Assembly: GCA_003117195.1 (NCBI GenBank)
Contig: BDSI01000075.1
Location: 1-64,000, forward strand
Direction: 5' to 3'
DNA: 64,000 nucleotides
Source of the DNA: Eudorina sp. 2006-703-Eu-15
Taxonomy: Eukaryota > Chlorophyta > Chlorophyceae > Chlamydomonadales > Volvocaceae
This document shows positions 35,094-46,473 of this stretch, in pieces. A program made the translations under genes and the position numbers. Numbering within the stretch: the first letter of the stretch is position 1; each line of letters opens with the position of its first letter. The notes under the pieces are model-generated. The model was not told where the DNA came from. It made no database searches and saw only the letters and a program-made list of their open reading frames with translations.

Positions 35094-38000
35094 GACACGC
35101 TGCTGTCAGCGCTCGCCGGCCGGCCCCTGTCGTACGGTTGCTGGTGGAAGCACGAGGCCTCCCTCCTGGAGGAGTGGCACGCGGCCCACGTGAAGCTGTT
35201 CACGGGGCGGGAGATCCGGGGCACACAACTGCAGCTGGCCCACTACCTCAAGGTGCGGCCCCCGGCGGGTGTGGGTGTGCGTGTGTAGGCGTGTGTGTTT
35301 GGCAAATTTCCCCCAAATCACCCCGAACCACCCAGACTCTAGATACGTTTGACCTGCAATATACTTTCCGGAGAGTTGCGTGTGTGTGGGGGGGGGGGAG
35401 GGGCCGAGGAAACAATATGACCCCAACTAAACCCGCCCCATCTGACCACCCTCCCTTCCTCAATCCCTGCCTGCCTGCCTCCCTCCCTTCCTCTGCCCTG
35501 CCCTGCTGCCCCCACACCACACCCCCTCGAGCCCCCCTGCAGCAGCAGCCGCTGCCCTGGCCCCCCCAGCTGCTGGTCGACGCCCCCGACTACCCCAACA
35601 GGAACGGCGCGGAGACCTGGATCGGCACCATGAGGGTGCCCAACACCCGGGTGGGGTGGGGTATGGATTGGGGAACCGATACGTGGCACAGGAGTGGGGG
35701 GGGGAGGGGGGAAAGGGGAGAGGTGTACAGGGAGGGGGGCCTTAGAAATGGCGGCTCTATAGGCAACCGTGAACGGGAGGGGGGAAGGAGGGCAGCAGCG
35801 GGGAGGTGTGTCGCACCTGCCCCGGGGGTTATGTCCTCGTCCCTTTCCCGCCTCCCCCCGCCCCCGGTTGACTCGAGGAAGGGTTCGTGGCGTGTGGCGT
35901 GTAGGCACGTCAGCCACCCGGGTTGGGCACTCGGGTGCCCGGCGCCCCGATGTGGGGGGCGCTGCAGCCCGCCCCGCCCCGCCCCGTCTCGCAGACGCGC
36001 CCCTCCCCACCTCCCCCTAACCATCAATCCCTCCCCTCCCCTCCCGCTGCGTGCCCCCGCCCCCCCGGCCCCCCGGCCCCCAGGGCGAGTGGCCTCCCGA
36101 GCTGGGCGGCTCCATGTACCCTCCCGAGCGAGGTCAGACCTCCCAGATATGGATGGAGATACTACAGGTGGGCTGGGGTGGAGGGCTGGGGGGAGGGTAC
36201 AGCTGCGCCCCGACGGCTGACTGGGAGGGAGGGCGGTGGGCGGCCCCTCCCCGTCCCGCCCCCACCTCGCCCGGCCCTGTCGGTCCCCCTCGCCGCCCGC
36301 CCGCACCTGTCTCCCCTCCACCACCACCACCCGCAAGCCCCGAGGTGTGCCCCGTGTGACGGCTGGCTGACGGGTGGAGATGAAGCGAGCAAGGGCCTCA
36401 GCAGGTCGGTCGGTCGGTCGGTCTGACGTCCCACAAATCCGCGGTCTCCAAACCCCTTCCCCTTCCTCCCCGTCCTCCCCCCCGTGCCCCCCTCCACTCT
36501 CCGTTCCCCTCCTCCTCCTCCCCCCTGTTTCCACCCCACGCCCCCCCGCGACCCCAACCGCAGGATGACGGCGGGCCGCTGTGGCCGGACCCGGAGGACC
36601 CCTCCCAGGTGGGCCCTGTAGGTGGTGTCGGGGGGAGGGAGGGGGCAGGGTTTAGAGTTGTTTTGCCCCCCCCCTCAACGACAAGGCACCCGCTACTACA
36701 CACGTAACTCGGTTCGAACGGGTGTTCTGGTGCTGCGAACTCCCCGCCCTCAACCCGCCTTCGTGCCCCTGCCCCCGGCAACCCGCCTTCGTGCCCCTGG
36801 CCCCTCTGCCGGTAACGTGCCCCAACGCTCCTCCGCACCCGCCTCCCCCGCCCGCCCTGACGACATCCCTCCCTCCCTCCCCACCCCGGTCCAGGCCGCC
36901 GCAGCCGCGGCTATCACCGAGACCTTCGCCTACCTGCCCATGTACCTGACTGAGACCTGGTCGCTGGGGGGGGCCTTCGGGTACTGGAACCCCGCGCTGC
37001 TGCGACCCGCGGGTCACCCGCCCGTGGCCCTGGCGCACTTCGTACACGTGCCGGGAGGGGCCACCAACAAGCTGACGGCCAAGGTGGGAGGCTGGAGGGG
37101 GGTGCGCTGTGTATTGCGGTTTCGTTGCCTCTTTATTGACAAGGGGACGGGGCGTCAGGGAATGGAGGGGGGGGACGGGGTAGGGAAAGGGGAAGGGGGG
37201 AGGGGGAGGTGTCGGGTCCCGCGGGCACTACATACATAGACACATACACGCCTTTAATTGACTGTATGGGTCGGGCATTGGATGTGTTGTGTATTTGGTA
37301 TACATTATATATGCATACGGGCAACGTTGTGGGCACTACGCGCCCGGGGGGGGGAGGGGCTGTGGCTACTCCGAGCATTCACACGCGCGCTGTGTCCCGC
37401 AGATGGCGTCAAACAACTGGGACTGGCACGTCGCCCACGCCGCCCACCCCAACCGCGGCGTCTTCTTCGCCTCCACCCGCCACGCGCCCGTGCCCGACGT
37501 GTTGGCGCTGAGCGACGGCGCGGTGGCGGCGGCGGAGGCGGGCGACGAGGCGGCGTTCGCGGCGGCAGTGCTGGCGCTGCTGCGGCTGGCGGCGGAGATG
37601 GGGCGGGCGGTGGCCTACCCGGCGCCGCGCTGCAATGTCAGCTGGCTGGGGGGCGACGCCAACAACCGCCTGCCGCTGGCGGTGTCGCATGTGGGTGCGG
37701 GGGTGGCGGGGCGTCTGTGTGGTGGGGGAAGGAGGCAGGGAAGGGGGAGGGGGTTGCAACGAAGATATAGTAACCGTAATACGAGCCCCTACTACCGGTA
37801 CATACAAAAAGCGAACGGGGGGCACGAACCCGGCCGTGCGGGGTTCGTCCGCATCCGAACGTGCCCCGAAACCGTATGTATCCGCTCAGCCGCAGCCGCA
37901 CCCCAGGTCTTCTCACTCTATCCTCCCTGTAGCCACCGGAGGGGCTGGGCAGGGCGCCGGCTGAGGAGCCCATCCCCCTCCCACCCTCTCATTCCCCTCC

Positions 38001-39156
38001 CACCCTTCCCCCTCCCACCCTTCACCCTCCCACCCTTCCCCTCCCACCCTTCCCCCTCCCACCCTTCCCCCTCCCACTCTTCCCCCTCCCACTCTTCCCC
38101 CTCCCACCCAACCGCACCCGCGCACAGGGCTTCCACATGCCGTATGCTCCCCTCGACAAGGGCTTCAGCGACCTGCGCTGCCTGTGGGGCGGCTACCTGC
38201 AGTACGGCTGCCAGGCCGTACGACCGTACTTTTCCGGCGGGTACGTGACGGGCGTGTCGCATGTCCAACGGATCCATCCCTGAGGTGGGGAACCGTTGGA
38301 TTCGAGTGGGGTGGCGACGGGTCGGGTGGGGATGCCGCACCGCACCACACCGCACCACACACACACACACGACTGCATCACCTGTCCAGCTTCCCTCCAA
38401 CCCACCCCAACCCCGGATACCCACCGCCCTCCCTCGCCCCTCGCCCCAAGCCTGCTCGCCCCCGAGTACGACCATCTCTTGGATCTGATGTATGTGGAGG
38501 GGCTGGGCCAGACGGGGGTGGACCGCAGCGTCGCCTACCTGGCCGAACTGGGCTTCACAGTGGGGACCGACCACCTGGCGGTGGCGCCGGGCGGCGGCAG
38601 CGGCGTGACGGAGGTGCCGCCGGAGCTGATGCAGCCGCCCGGCGGCGGCGGCGGCGGCGCCGCCGCGTGGGACGTGACGCAGCTGGCGGCGGCGCTGATG
38701 GCCAAGTACGGCGGCCCCGGCAGCGGGCTGCTGTTCGCGAACCTGACGGCGCCGAGGGAGGCGGAGGAAGGAGAGGCCGCCGCCGCGGCCGCCGCCGCCG
38801 CCGCTGCCGCCGCCGGCGGCGCTGCCCGGCCGCGTGTGTTGGTGCTTCCCGAGGTGCCGCGTCTGACGGACCGACCGGGGCCGAGGTTTGAGATGTGGAA
38901 ACAGGAGCTGGAGTCGGGACCGGACCGGCACATGCTGTCGTGCGAGTGGATCCGTACGGGACGGCCGTACAGGCGGCGGCGGAGGTGGCGGCAGCGGCGG
39001 CTGCAAGGGCTGCGGGGGCGGCTGGGCCCGGTCTGGACGGGGGAAGAGGAGGGAGACGGCGCGGGGCTGGGGTTATCATCCGCGTCATTGTCAGGCGCAT
39101 CAGAGTCATTAGCATCGTCGGAATCGTCGGAATCGTCAGAAATGTCCGACGCATAG
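31396..39156 (+). CDS. GT77-like nucleotide-diphospho-sugar transferase, secretory pathway
   Basis: Model: join(31396..31630, 32024..32127, 32533..32684, 33171..33320, 33925..34014, 34299..34370, 35093..35252, 35543..35635, 36084..36167, 36564..36608, 36895..37083, 37403..37690, 38128..38240, 38451..39156); phases close throughout, about 820 residues. Exon 1 has a hydrophobic anchor (HPCLVLLLIVQLTSAALM) after basic residues, fitting a type II Golgi protein. The catalytic part carries RLGYNVLMLDSDVIPFRDVY (DxD-type motif), LNCGVVYIRN and WDQQMY, as in the nucleotide-diphospho-sugar transferase (GT77) family of plant and algal arabinosyl/galactosyl/xylosyltransferases. The end is Ala-rich then Ser/Glu-rich. 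Exon 8 may extend to 35650. Exon 14 uses an AAG acceptor. In-frame Mets at 31333 and 31420 are alternative starts. Donor and acceptor sugar are unknown. Confidence 0.85.
32819..32868 (+). repeat. Dispersed repeat family A, copy 1
   Basis: It reads TAGGAAATTGGTAGACAATT, then TCACACTGCGCTGCTGCCAG, then AGCA. It lies in a GT77 intron and faces copy 2 in the opposite orientation ~80 bp away. Confidence 0.8.
32950..32994 (-). repeat. Dispersed repeat family A, copy 2
   Basis: Minus-strand reading matches copy 1 (TAGGACATTGGTAGACAAAT, then TTCAAACTTCGCTGCTGCCA) in the same GT77 intron. Confidence 0.75.
33393..33440 (+). repeat. Dispersed repeat family A, copy 3
   Basis: It keeps AAATTGGATTTTGAAGCTGC, then GCTGCTGCCGGAGCAGATGT, in the next GT77 intron. 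Confidence 0.7.
35008..35092 (+). repeat. (TC)n microsatellite forming the polypyrimidine tract of a GT77 acceptor
   Basis: About 40 TC units run uninterrupted into the CAG at 35090-35092, immediately before exon 7, whose phase and protein sequence (DTLLSALAGRPLSYGCWW) fit the gene. Confidence 0.95.
37116..37140 (+). repeat. Dispersed repeat family C, short copy
   Basis: GCGGTTTCGTTGCCTCTTTA then TTGAC, in a GT77 intron. Other short copies: 598-613 (-), 16380-16404 (-), 50093-50113 (+). Confidence 0.55.
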
Positions 39157-39211
39157 TCAGGGTTAGCATCAGGGTCGTTGTATTGGTACGGGCGGGAGGG
39201 GAGTTTGTTGG

Positions 39212-39260
39212 AGGAAATTGGTAGCCGAAACCGATAATTGCGCGGACTGTCAGAGCAAAT
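39212..39260 (+). repeat. Dispersed repeat family A, diverged copy
   Basis: GGAAATTGGTAGCC begins it and GGACTGTCAGAGCAAATAAA ends it; the middle has diverged. It lies just 3' of the GT77 stop. Confidence 0.5.
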
Positions 39261-41590
39261 AAAGGTGGGGTGAAGGGTGAAGGACGCACTGCACCGGGAC
39301 CACGTACTGATTACATGGGGAAGGTGGGAGGAGGGCGAGGCGGCAGTCGCGGCACTTGCGGCTGGGGCGGGGGTGCGGGGGCCGCGGCCGGGGCCGGGGG
39401 CGGGGAGACGTCGTGGCCGTTGGGGATGCAGGCAGCAAGGGGGGTTTGTTCGATGGGCCAGGGCTGTGGGCTTGTGCGGTCGCTGTCCCGTGGCCACCGG
39501 GGGAGAAGCACGAGGGGGGGGGCCCTAGTCGGGGACTGGGTCCAGCACGGGCGGGGCGGGGCGGGGCGGGGCGGCGGGAAACACGTGACGACGGGTGGTT
39601 GAGTGTGAGGTGTGAGTCAAGCCAGGCAGGCTGCAGCCGCACCCGTTTTGATTTTCGATACATAACTTGTGGATGTTACAGCGGACCTCGAGCCATCGGT
39701 TCGCGCGCCACCCACACACACACAGACAGCCCAGCGCCGCACTGCACTGCGCTGCACCGCAACACGGCCGAAAACGACAAAGGACTCGGACCGCCCCCAC
39801 ACAGGAGGCACACAGCGGGGCGGCCCCGCTACTGTCTACGGACCGGGTGAGACATCACAGATCACACATCCGGGCATTGCGCACCGGATCAGGCAAACAG
39901 ACCTCAACACGTCGTCGGGGGGTTGGGTCACACGACCGCCTCGAAGGCCCCCCACAAACCGCCCCGAAACCACCTCATTGCCCCACCGGAGATCGTGCTG
40001 TACAAGCAACATAAAGCTAAGAAACAAGGAGAGCTGGGGCATACATGAGTTCCAAGTACGGAAAAGTAGAAATAGGTGCAGAAGAGCAGTGAACGAGGGC
40101 AGTGGAAAAGGAAGCGGACAGCCCATAGCCAAGTCCCTCCACACACACACACACAATGCTACTGCCGACACTCTTGGACGCGATCCACTCGAAAAGAGAG
40201 AGAAGAGTGCGAAAGGGAGAGAGATACAAATCGGGGTAATGGAACACGAAGACGTGCAGGGCAACCGATAAGTCGAGGAAGACCATCCCGGGTATCAGAA
40301 CAAAGCCAAATTCGTGCCGGCGATAATGTACGACGCGGTTGTCTGCTTGTGAAGCACGACTGACTGATCGGCAGTGTCTGTGCTTTTCAATTATCCTGGA
40401 TAAACCCCTCCAAGACAGGCCTTGCCTACCTACTGACCTAGCTGCGGTTAGTGCCACAGAGGGGGCCCGTACACGGCAGCCCGCCAGCACACCCTCAAAG
40501 CCGTACTCAAATGAAGTACACCGAGTACGGCAAACGCTGCACGACTGCCCCTGCCAACATCCTGCTTATTGCACCGTGCCCAATCGAACGCAACGTAAGA
40601 AAGAAGATGACAGAAAGCAGCAGCAAAAGAAGAAAACAGGAAGAAGAAGGAGAAGACACCAATACACCAAGACAGACGGAGATAAGAAGAGGCGTTCGAA
40701 TTCAAACGTCCCAGCGTCCCAACGCGCACGGCTCGTCCCAACGAGTACGGCGCCCGCCTTGTCGTCCAATCCGCGTCGAGGAGCCCCTACCTCGGGCCCC
40801 TACCCCCGGTACGGCGCGCCTCGGGTGGTCCTCGTCCCATGGCTCCCTAGGTCCCCGAGGACCCCACCCAGACCTGGGGCCCCCGAAATAAACCTCGAGT
40901 GTACAAAGAAAGCACAAACACAAAGACGTCGCGAAGTCGCAGGGCAATGGTCCCACCTTGTAACGGTTCAAGAAGCAAAGACACATAAGATGGTGAGAAA
41001 AATAATATCTGGGCACAGTATCTGTGAATATCAAGAAAGTAGAGACAAGATAGGAGGTCCCGGGGCACGCGCCATCGATCGCGCCACCACCCGCCTACCC
41101 CGCCTCACCTCAACACTGCTGCACCCACCGCCGGCCACCGCACGAGGCGACACCGCATCAACGCCACCGATCCGCCTTCCTACAGCCATTCACCATCGAT
41201 CCGCAGCCTCCAACAGTGCTAAACAGAGCTAAACGAGCCCGACTACTGTCGCGATCGATCATCTTCCTGGCTCAGATGATCCTTTTGAGTGGGTGCCTAC
41301 CTGGTTTACCCAAAGAGCACAGCATTACCACATCCCTACGTAAAGAATGCCGGTGTGCGGCACGCCGAGTACGGCAGAAACATCGTAACATATAACAATA
41401 CGGCATCTGACCGTACGAACCTGACGAGGCCGTGACCCAAATCCCCGCCCGTTCCGCAATCCTCGTGCCTCGCAAGCCAGCAAAACACGCTCACCACAAC
41501 CGCACTCACAGCCACCCCAAGCTCTACAATGTTCCGCTGCCCTATTCCGCTGACCCGACTTCGCCTTGCGCCCATCACATCACCCAACGG

Positions 41591-41595
<5 letters not shown>

Positions 41596-41658
<63 letters not shown>
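41596..41658. repeat. (CA)n microsatellite, about 31 units
   Basis: Uninterrupted ACAC run, the longest in the window. Confidence 0.97.
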
Positions 41659-41659
<1 letters not shown>

Positions 41660-43059
41660 GCTGGGTGGTTCGGTCGGGTCCCCCCCCGCCCAACCAACAC
41701 CGCACACACCACAAACAAACATCCGCCCGGCCCGGGTGTGCTTGGGAGGCGCACGCCAGCGGCATGTACTGACGCGGGGCAGTGCAAACAACGGTGAGTT
41801 AGGGGCCCCCCAATAGACAGCCGGCATGGCCAGTCCCCGCTCGTTCCCCCGAAACCCTCCCCCCTCGCCCGCCCCCGCGCTCCCTCTCAACAATGGAAGC
41901 GCACACATACAATGGAAGATGCATTCGTACATTCGTACAAAAACTACACGTCGCTGTGCACATGGGCTCAACAAAGCGCGCACCGGCGTTGGCCGTCGTG
42001 GACCGTATTCGGCTTGGCGGCATTGCAAAACCCGTCCGCCCCCTCATCTTCCTATCTTCCCCCTCTCCTCTGCCACCTCCTCCTCTGCCACCTCCTCCTC
42101 TGCCACCTCCTCCTCCTCCACCTCCCCCTGCTCCTCCTCCGCCTCCCCACCTCCTCCTCCGCCTCCCCACCTCCTCCTCCTCCTCCCCCTCATCCTCCTC
42201 CGCCTCCTCCTCCTCCCCCGCATCCTCGTTCTCCCCCTACCCCTCGCTCTCCGCTTGGCCTCTCCTCCTCGCGCCCAAAAGCGTCACCTGCTACCTTGTC
42301 GGCAGTCCAGAGCCCTCCACACACACACCTGTACAATCACACTTGCCACGAACAAACAAGCCGGGTGGCCCAAGGTAAAGATGGTCAATCCTTGGAAAAA
42401 CACGCTCTGATAAAATCGCACTGAAAGAAAGAGATACGCGGGGTGGGGCAACCCGTCACGAGAGGTCGCCACACGGCCCTCATGGGGGTTCACACAGTGC
42501 CACGCGAGTGGGTTGCATGTCAGTCTGGGTGCCGTCCGGCGCCTGATGCGGCGGCGGCCTGGAACTAAGTGTCCGTCCGTCTGTCTGTCGCAGCTGCTCT
42601 CCGCCGGGCTGCCCCGGAGGTCCCGTTCTCAGCAGCAGCCACCGCCGCCACCGCCGCCACCGCCGCCACGCGGTCACTCGGCTGCTCTTCCTGTCACTCA
42701 CGCTCCCTCCTTCCCTCTTCATATGGGCACCGCAATGCACGGCAGCCGCACGGCGACGGCAAGACAACGGCATTGCACGGCACGGCATGACATGGCACGG
42801 CACAGCATGGCACGGCATGCACCCCTCCTCGACCTCCTCCGCTGTCTCAGGTTCCCCCATGTCCCCCTCCCCATCCCGCACCTCATCTCACCCCATCCCG
42901 CACCTCATCACACCCCATCTCACCTCGCCGCAGCATCCGGGCTGGCAACTGTCTTTCCTCACCGAGCCTAGCCGGCATCAAATGTCGTCCTCACAGATTT
43001 CACGATCATCCTCCTCGCCTCTCGTTCAATCCTCATTTGCATCTTCTTCCTCTGCCCGG

Positions 43060-43210
43060 CGGCCCCAACGGCCCCTGACCGTCCCACGGCCCCAACGGCC
43101 CCTGACCGTCCCACGGCCCCAACGGCCCCTGACCGTCCCACGGCCCCAACGGCCCCTGACCGTCCCACGGCCCCAACGGCCCCTGACCGTCCCACGGCCC
43201 CAACGGCCCG
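43060..43210. repeat. 27-bp minisatellite, 5.5 copies
   Basis: The unit GGCCCCAACGGCCCCTGACC + GTCCCAC is repeated with essentially no divergence. The 27-bp period keeps all frames open, which explains the repetitive open frames on both strands. Confidence 0.95.
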
Positions 43211-43828
43211 GTCGGACAAGGCGTCCATACAAAGCACACCGGCAAGGCTCCCGCCCGCCTCTCACCTGTACCCCTAACGCACCCGCCACCTACCCACCGC
43301 CACCCTCAGCCGGCCCTGAGCCCTCCAGCCTCTGTCCAACTCGTTACCTCCCCATCTCCTCACCGCCTGGGGTTAGCCCGGGGCGATTCCCTGTGGGCCA
43401 AACCATCGCGAGTAGCACACAACACAAACACACATATATGGGTAGGGCTTCTTGTTCTCAACACAAGCACACACATATATGGCCAGGCTCAGCGTTTCGT
43501 ACACTCATACGGTCAGGCAATCTGGCTCGGACAGGGGACAGGGACCGGCGCGCTCACCCCCCCACACAGTCGCGTCCTCCCCTAATCCACACCAAGGCCG
43601 GCGACAGGGGCGAGAGGGAGCCCAGGGGCCCCGGTGCGTGGGGCGCTAAACTGTCTCCCTTCCTGTTTCCCTTCCTGCCCTCCTGCCTGCCTGGGGAGGG
43701 GACTGTCTCCCTGCCTGTTTTCCTGCCTGCCCTCCTGCCTGCCTGCCTGCCTTCCTGCCTGCCCGTGGAGGGGACTACAACGACAGACCCAGGGTCCCGG
43801 ACAATGCGCGGACGGGGCACTGCTGCGC

Positions 43829-45409
43829 TCACCTGCCGGAAGACCTCGGGGCCACCTCCGCCGCCACCGCCGCAGCGCGGCTGCTGCTCCAAGACCCAAA
43901 CGCCAGACCCAAACCGGGTCGCATCCCGAACTTCCCAAACCTGCCCAGCAGGGCGGCGGCCTTGCCCGTGGGCACCAGCCCGTGCGACCCGGGGGGCCCG
44001 CTGCTGGCCCGGAGATTCGGCTCCGGAACCCTCTCCTGCAGCGCATCGTACAGCACCGTACCAGGAGACGATTGTCTGTCAATGATGGCCCACGTGTCAG
44101 CTGGATTGGAACTCATTTGGCATTGGATCAAGCACCGGGTTATGTATAGATATGCAGATACCCCTGGTGGCGTTGTCGGGAGAATGAGATGGTGTATGAG
44201 GCTGGGTTTCGAAATTCAGCCAAGGTACCTACTTAGCACACAGCTGTCGTACTCAATATACGGCGCAGATTGTCACACGTGCTCTGCGCTTGGCAACAAT
44301 TAGCCTGCTTTGGCCGTCTGGCCTTCCCTTAGGCCTAAGCCGACCCATGGGCAAAGCGAAACCCATCCGACCCATGGGTCGGTCTCTCATCTTACCATGT
44401 CCTCTGAAGATGGCGGCAGCTGCGTCAGGGACGCCCGCGCCGGCTTCCGCTGCAGCAGCTGCTGCTGTGGTGATGGCGATAATGGCGGGTGCCGCGCGAA
44501 CAGCGACTGCTCCAGGGGGGTTCGTGCCGCCGCGTCGCCGTGTCGCAGCTCGTCAGTGTAGAGCGCCGCCAGTCGGGCCCGCTCGCAGCCCGCCAGCGCA
44601 TTCGACTGCGCCGGCACGCCAGTGCCCTTTGGCCAACCGTTGGAGATGGCGACGCCGCTGCACACCGGCGGGGAGAACCGGCCCGCGGCGCGCGCCGCCG
44701 CCGCCGCCGCCGCCTCCTGCGGTGGCAGCATTTGCGGCGACGGCGGGGATCTGTCCGGGCTGCCGCTCTCCGTCGCACCCCTGGCGGTTTGCCAACCGCG
44801 CAGTAACGACCTAACCGATTTAACCATGTCGGCGCGTGATGTCAGGACCGAAGCGGAGGCGGCGGAGGCGGCACCGCCGCCGCCAGACCAGTCCGGCCGC
44901 GTTGTCAGCGCGCCGCTGCCGACGGCGCCGCCGCCTCGAACGGCGCCGCCGGAGCTCCCCGCCCCATCCCCCCTGGCGCTCTGGCACTGGCCATTCAACG
45001 GCGTCCTCGGTCGCCATTCCGAGGGGCACAAGACGGTGGCGACGCCCATGGCGCCGCCGCCGGCGGCGGCGGCGGCGCCCTCCTCGGTGGCGGCGGCGCC
45101 GCCGCCGGGCCGCAATTTATGGAGGCCGAGTTTTGGAACCTCCGGCGGCCGCCGCAGCCGCGTGGGTGACGAGGCGGCGGCGGGCACTCGTCCAGCCGCG
45201 CCGCCATCCGCGCCGCCGTCGGAGGATGCGCGCTCCGGAAATCTCCGGTCGAAGCGCAGCGGTGACGCGCCCACCGCCGGTGCTGCCGCCGCCGACGGCA
45301 GCGCGATGCCAGCAGCCGTGTACGGCACTAAGGGTGCGTCCCAGCTGCCGTCGTCGTCGTACAGGTCATAATAGTTGTCTCCGTCGCCAAGGTGACTGTC
45401 AATGTCGCT

Positions 45410-45450
<41 letters not shown>

Positions 45451-46440
45451 GGCCGCCCCACGGGACCGTGCCGACCAGCCCGCTGCTGCGGCGCGGCCGA
45501 CTGCCCCGCGCCGCCGCCGACGACGACGACGGCGGCGGCAGCGGCGACGGCGGCGGCGTGTACCTCGCGTCCACGCCGCGGCTATCCAGCTGGCGGGGTG
45601 CGAGCCGCCGCCGGTGCGCCCCGTCCGCCGCCTGATTGCCGAGATCCGCGCTCGTTGCCAGCTGCTGCGGCGGCACCCTGCGTTGCGTCGTGAAAACCGG
45701 AGTCTGAAAACCGCCGACGGATGACACGCTCGTACGGCTGTCCGTGTATGGGTCCGTATTCGTCACGTGAGGCGGCGCCAGCAGCGTTGCACCCGTCGCC
45801 ACCAGCTTCCCGCTCAAGGTCACAGAGACGATGGCGCCGACGGCGGTGGTGGGCTGGCGCCGGACGGCGGAGTACTGCCGCTGCGGCGGATGATCTATGC
45901 CACGAGGTGAGCGCACCCGTACAGCATCGTCGTACATCGGGGTTTGGGCGCCGGCCCCCGCCATCTTTGTCGCCACGCGTGGCGCGGTGCAGGAACGCTG
46001 GGAGGCCCGGGAGGATTCGGGACGAAGCGGCGGCGGCGGCGGCGGCGGCGGCACAATCGGCGGCGAGTGCGGCGGTGGCGGTGCCGCCGCCGCGGCGGCG
46101 GCCGTGCCGCGCCCGCCGCCGCCGCCGATCAGCTCCCTAGCTGCCGCCGCTGCCGGCGACGACGACGTCCCTGTGTTCAACATGCGCTGCGGCAGTGGCA
46201 GTGGCAGTGGCGGCGGCGGCGGCAGCACCGCCGCGGCGACGCCCGCAAGCTCCTCATCTGACGGGGCATGAGACGCCGCGGAGCTGTTCGAGTCGTACGG
46301 CATCAAGCCCGCGTCGCCGCCGTCACAGACGGAGCACGGCGCCGTCATGGCGGCGACGCTGCTGCCGCCAATGCTGCTGCTGCCGTTTACAGTCACCGCG
46401 AAGTCGACGGCGGACGCGGAGCAGGGGATGTCCGACTCCT

Positions 46441-46473
<33 letters not shown>

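Larger units (their letters stand above)
39157..43828. other. Intergenic, no gene recognised
   Basis: Holds a diverged family A repeat (39212-39260), a partial family B repeat (39671-39697), a GC-poorer stretch at about 40.0-41.3 kb, a long (CA)n at 41596-41658, a CT-rich stretch at 42050-42260 and a 27-bp minisatellite at 43060-43210. Several open frames cross it, but none shows a family motif or a coherent exon chain. An unrecognised gene or TE in 40-42.5 kb cannot be excluded. Confidence 0.4.

Noticed and set aside
40339..41232. 298-codon plus-strand frame in the GC-poorer intergenic stretch
   Set aside because: Lys/Arg/Pro/Thr-rich with no family motif and no exon partners; possibly old repeat sequence but not supportable as a gene.
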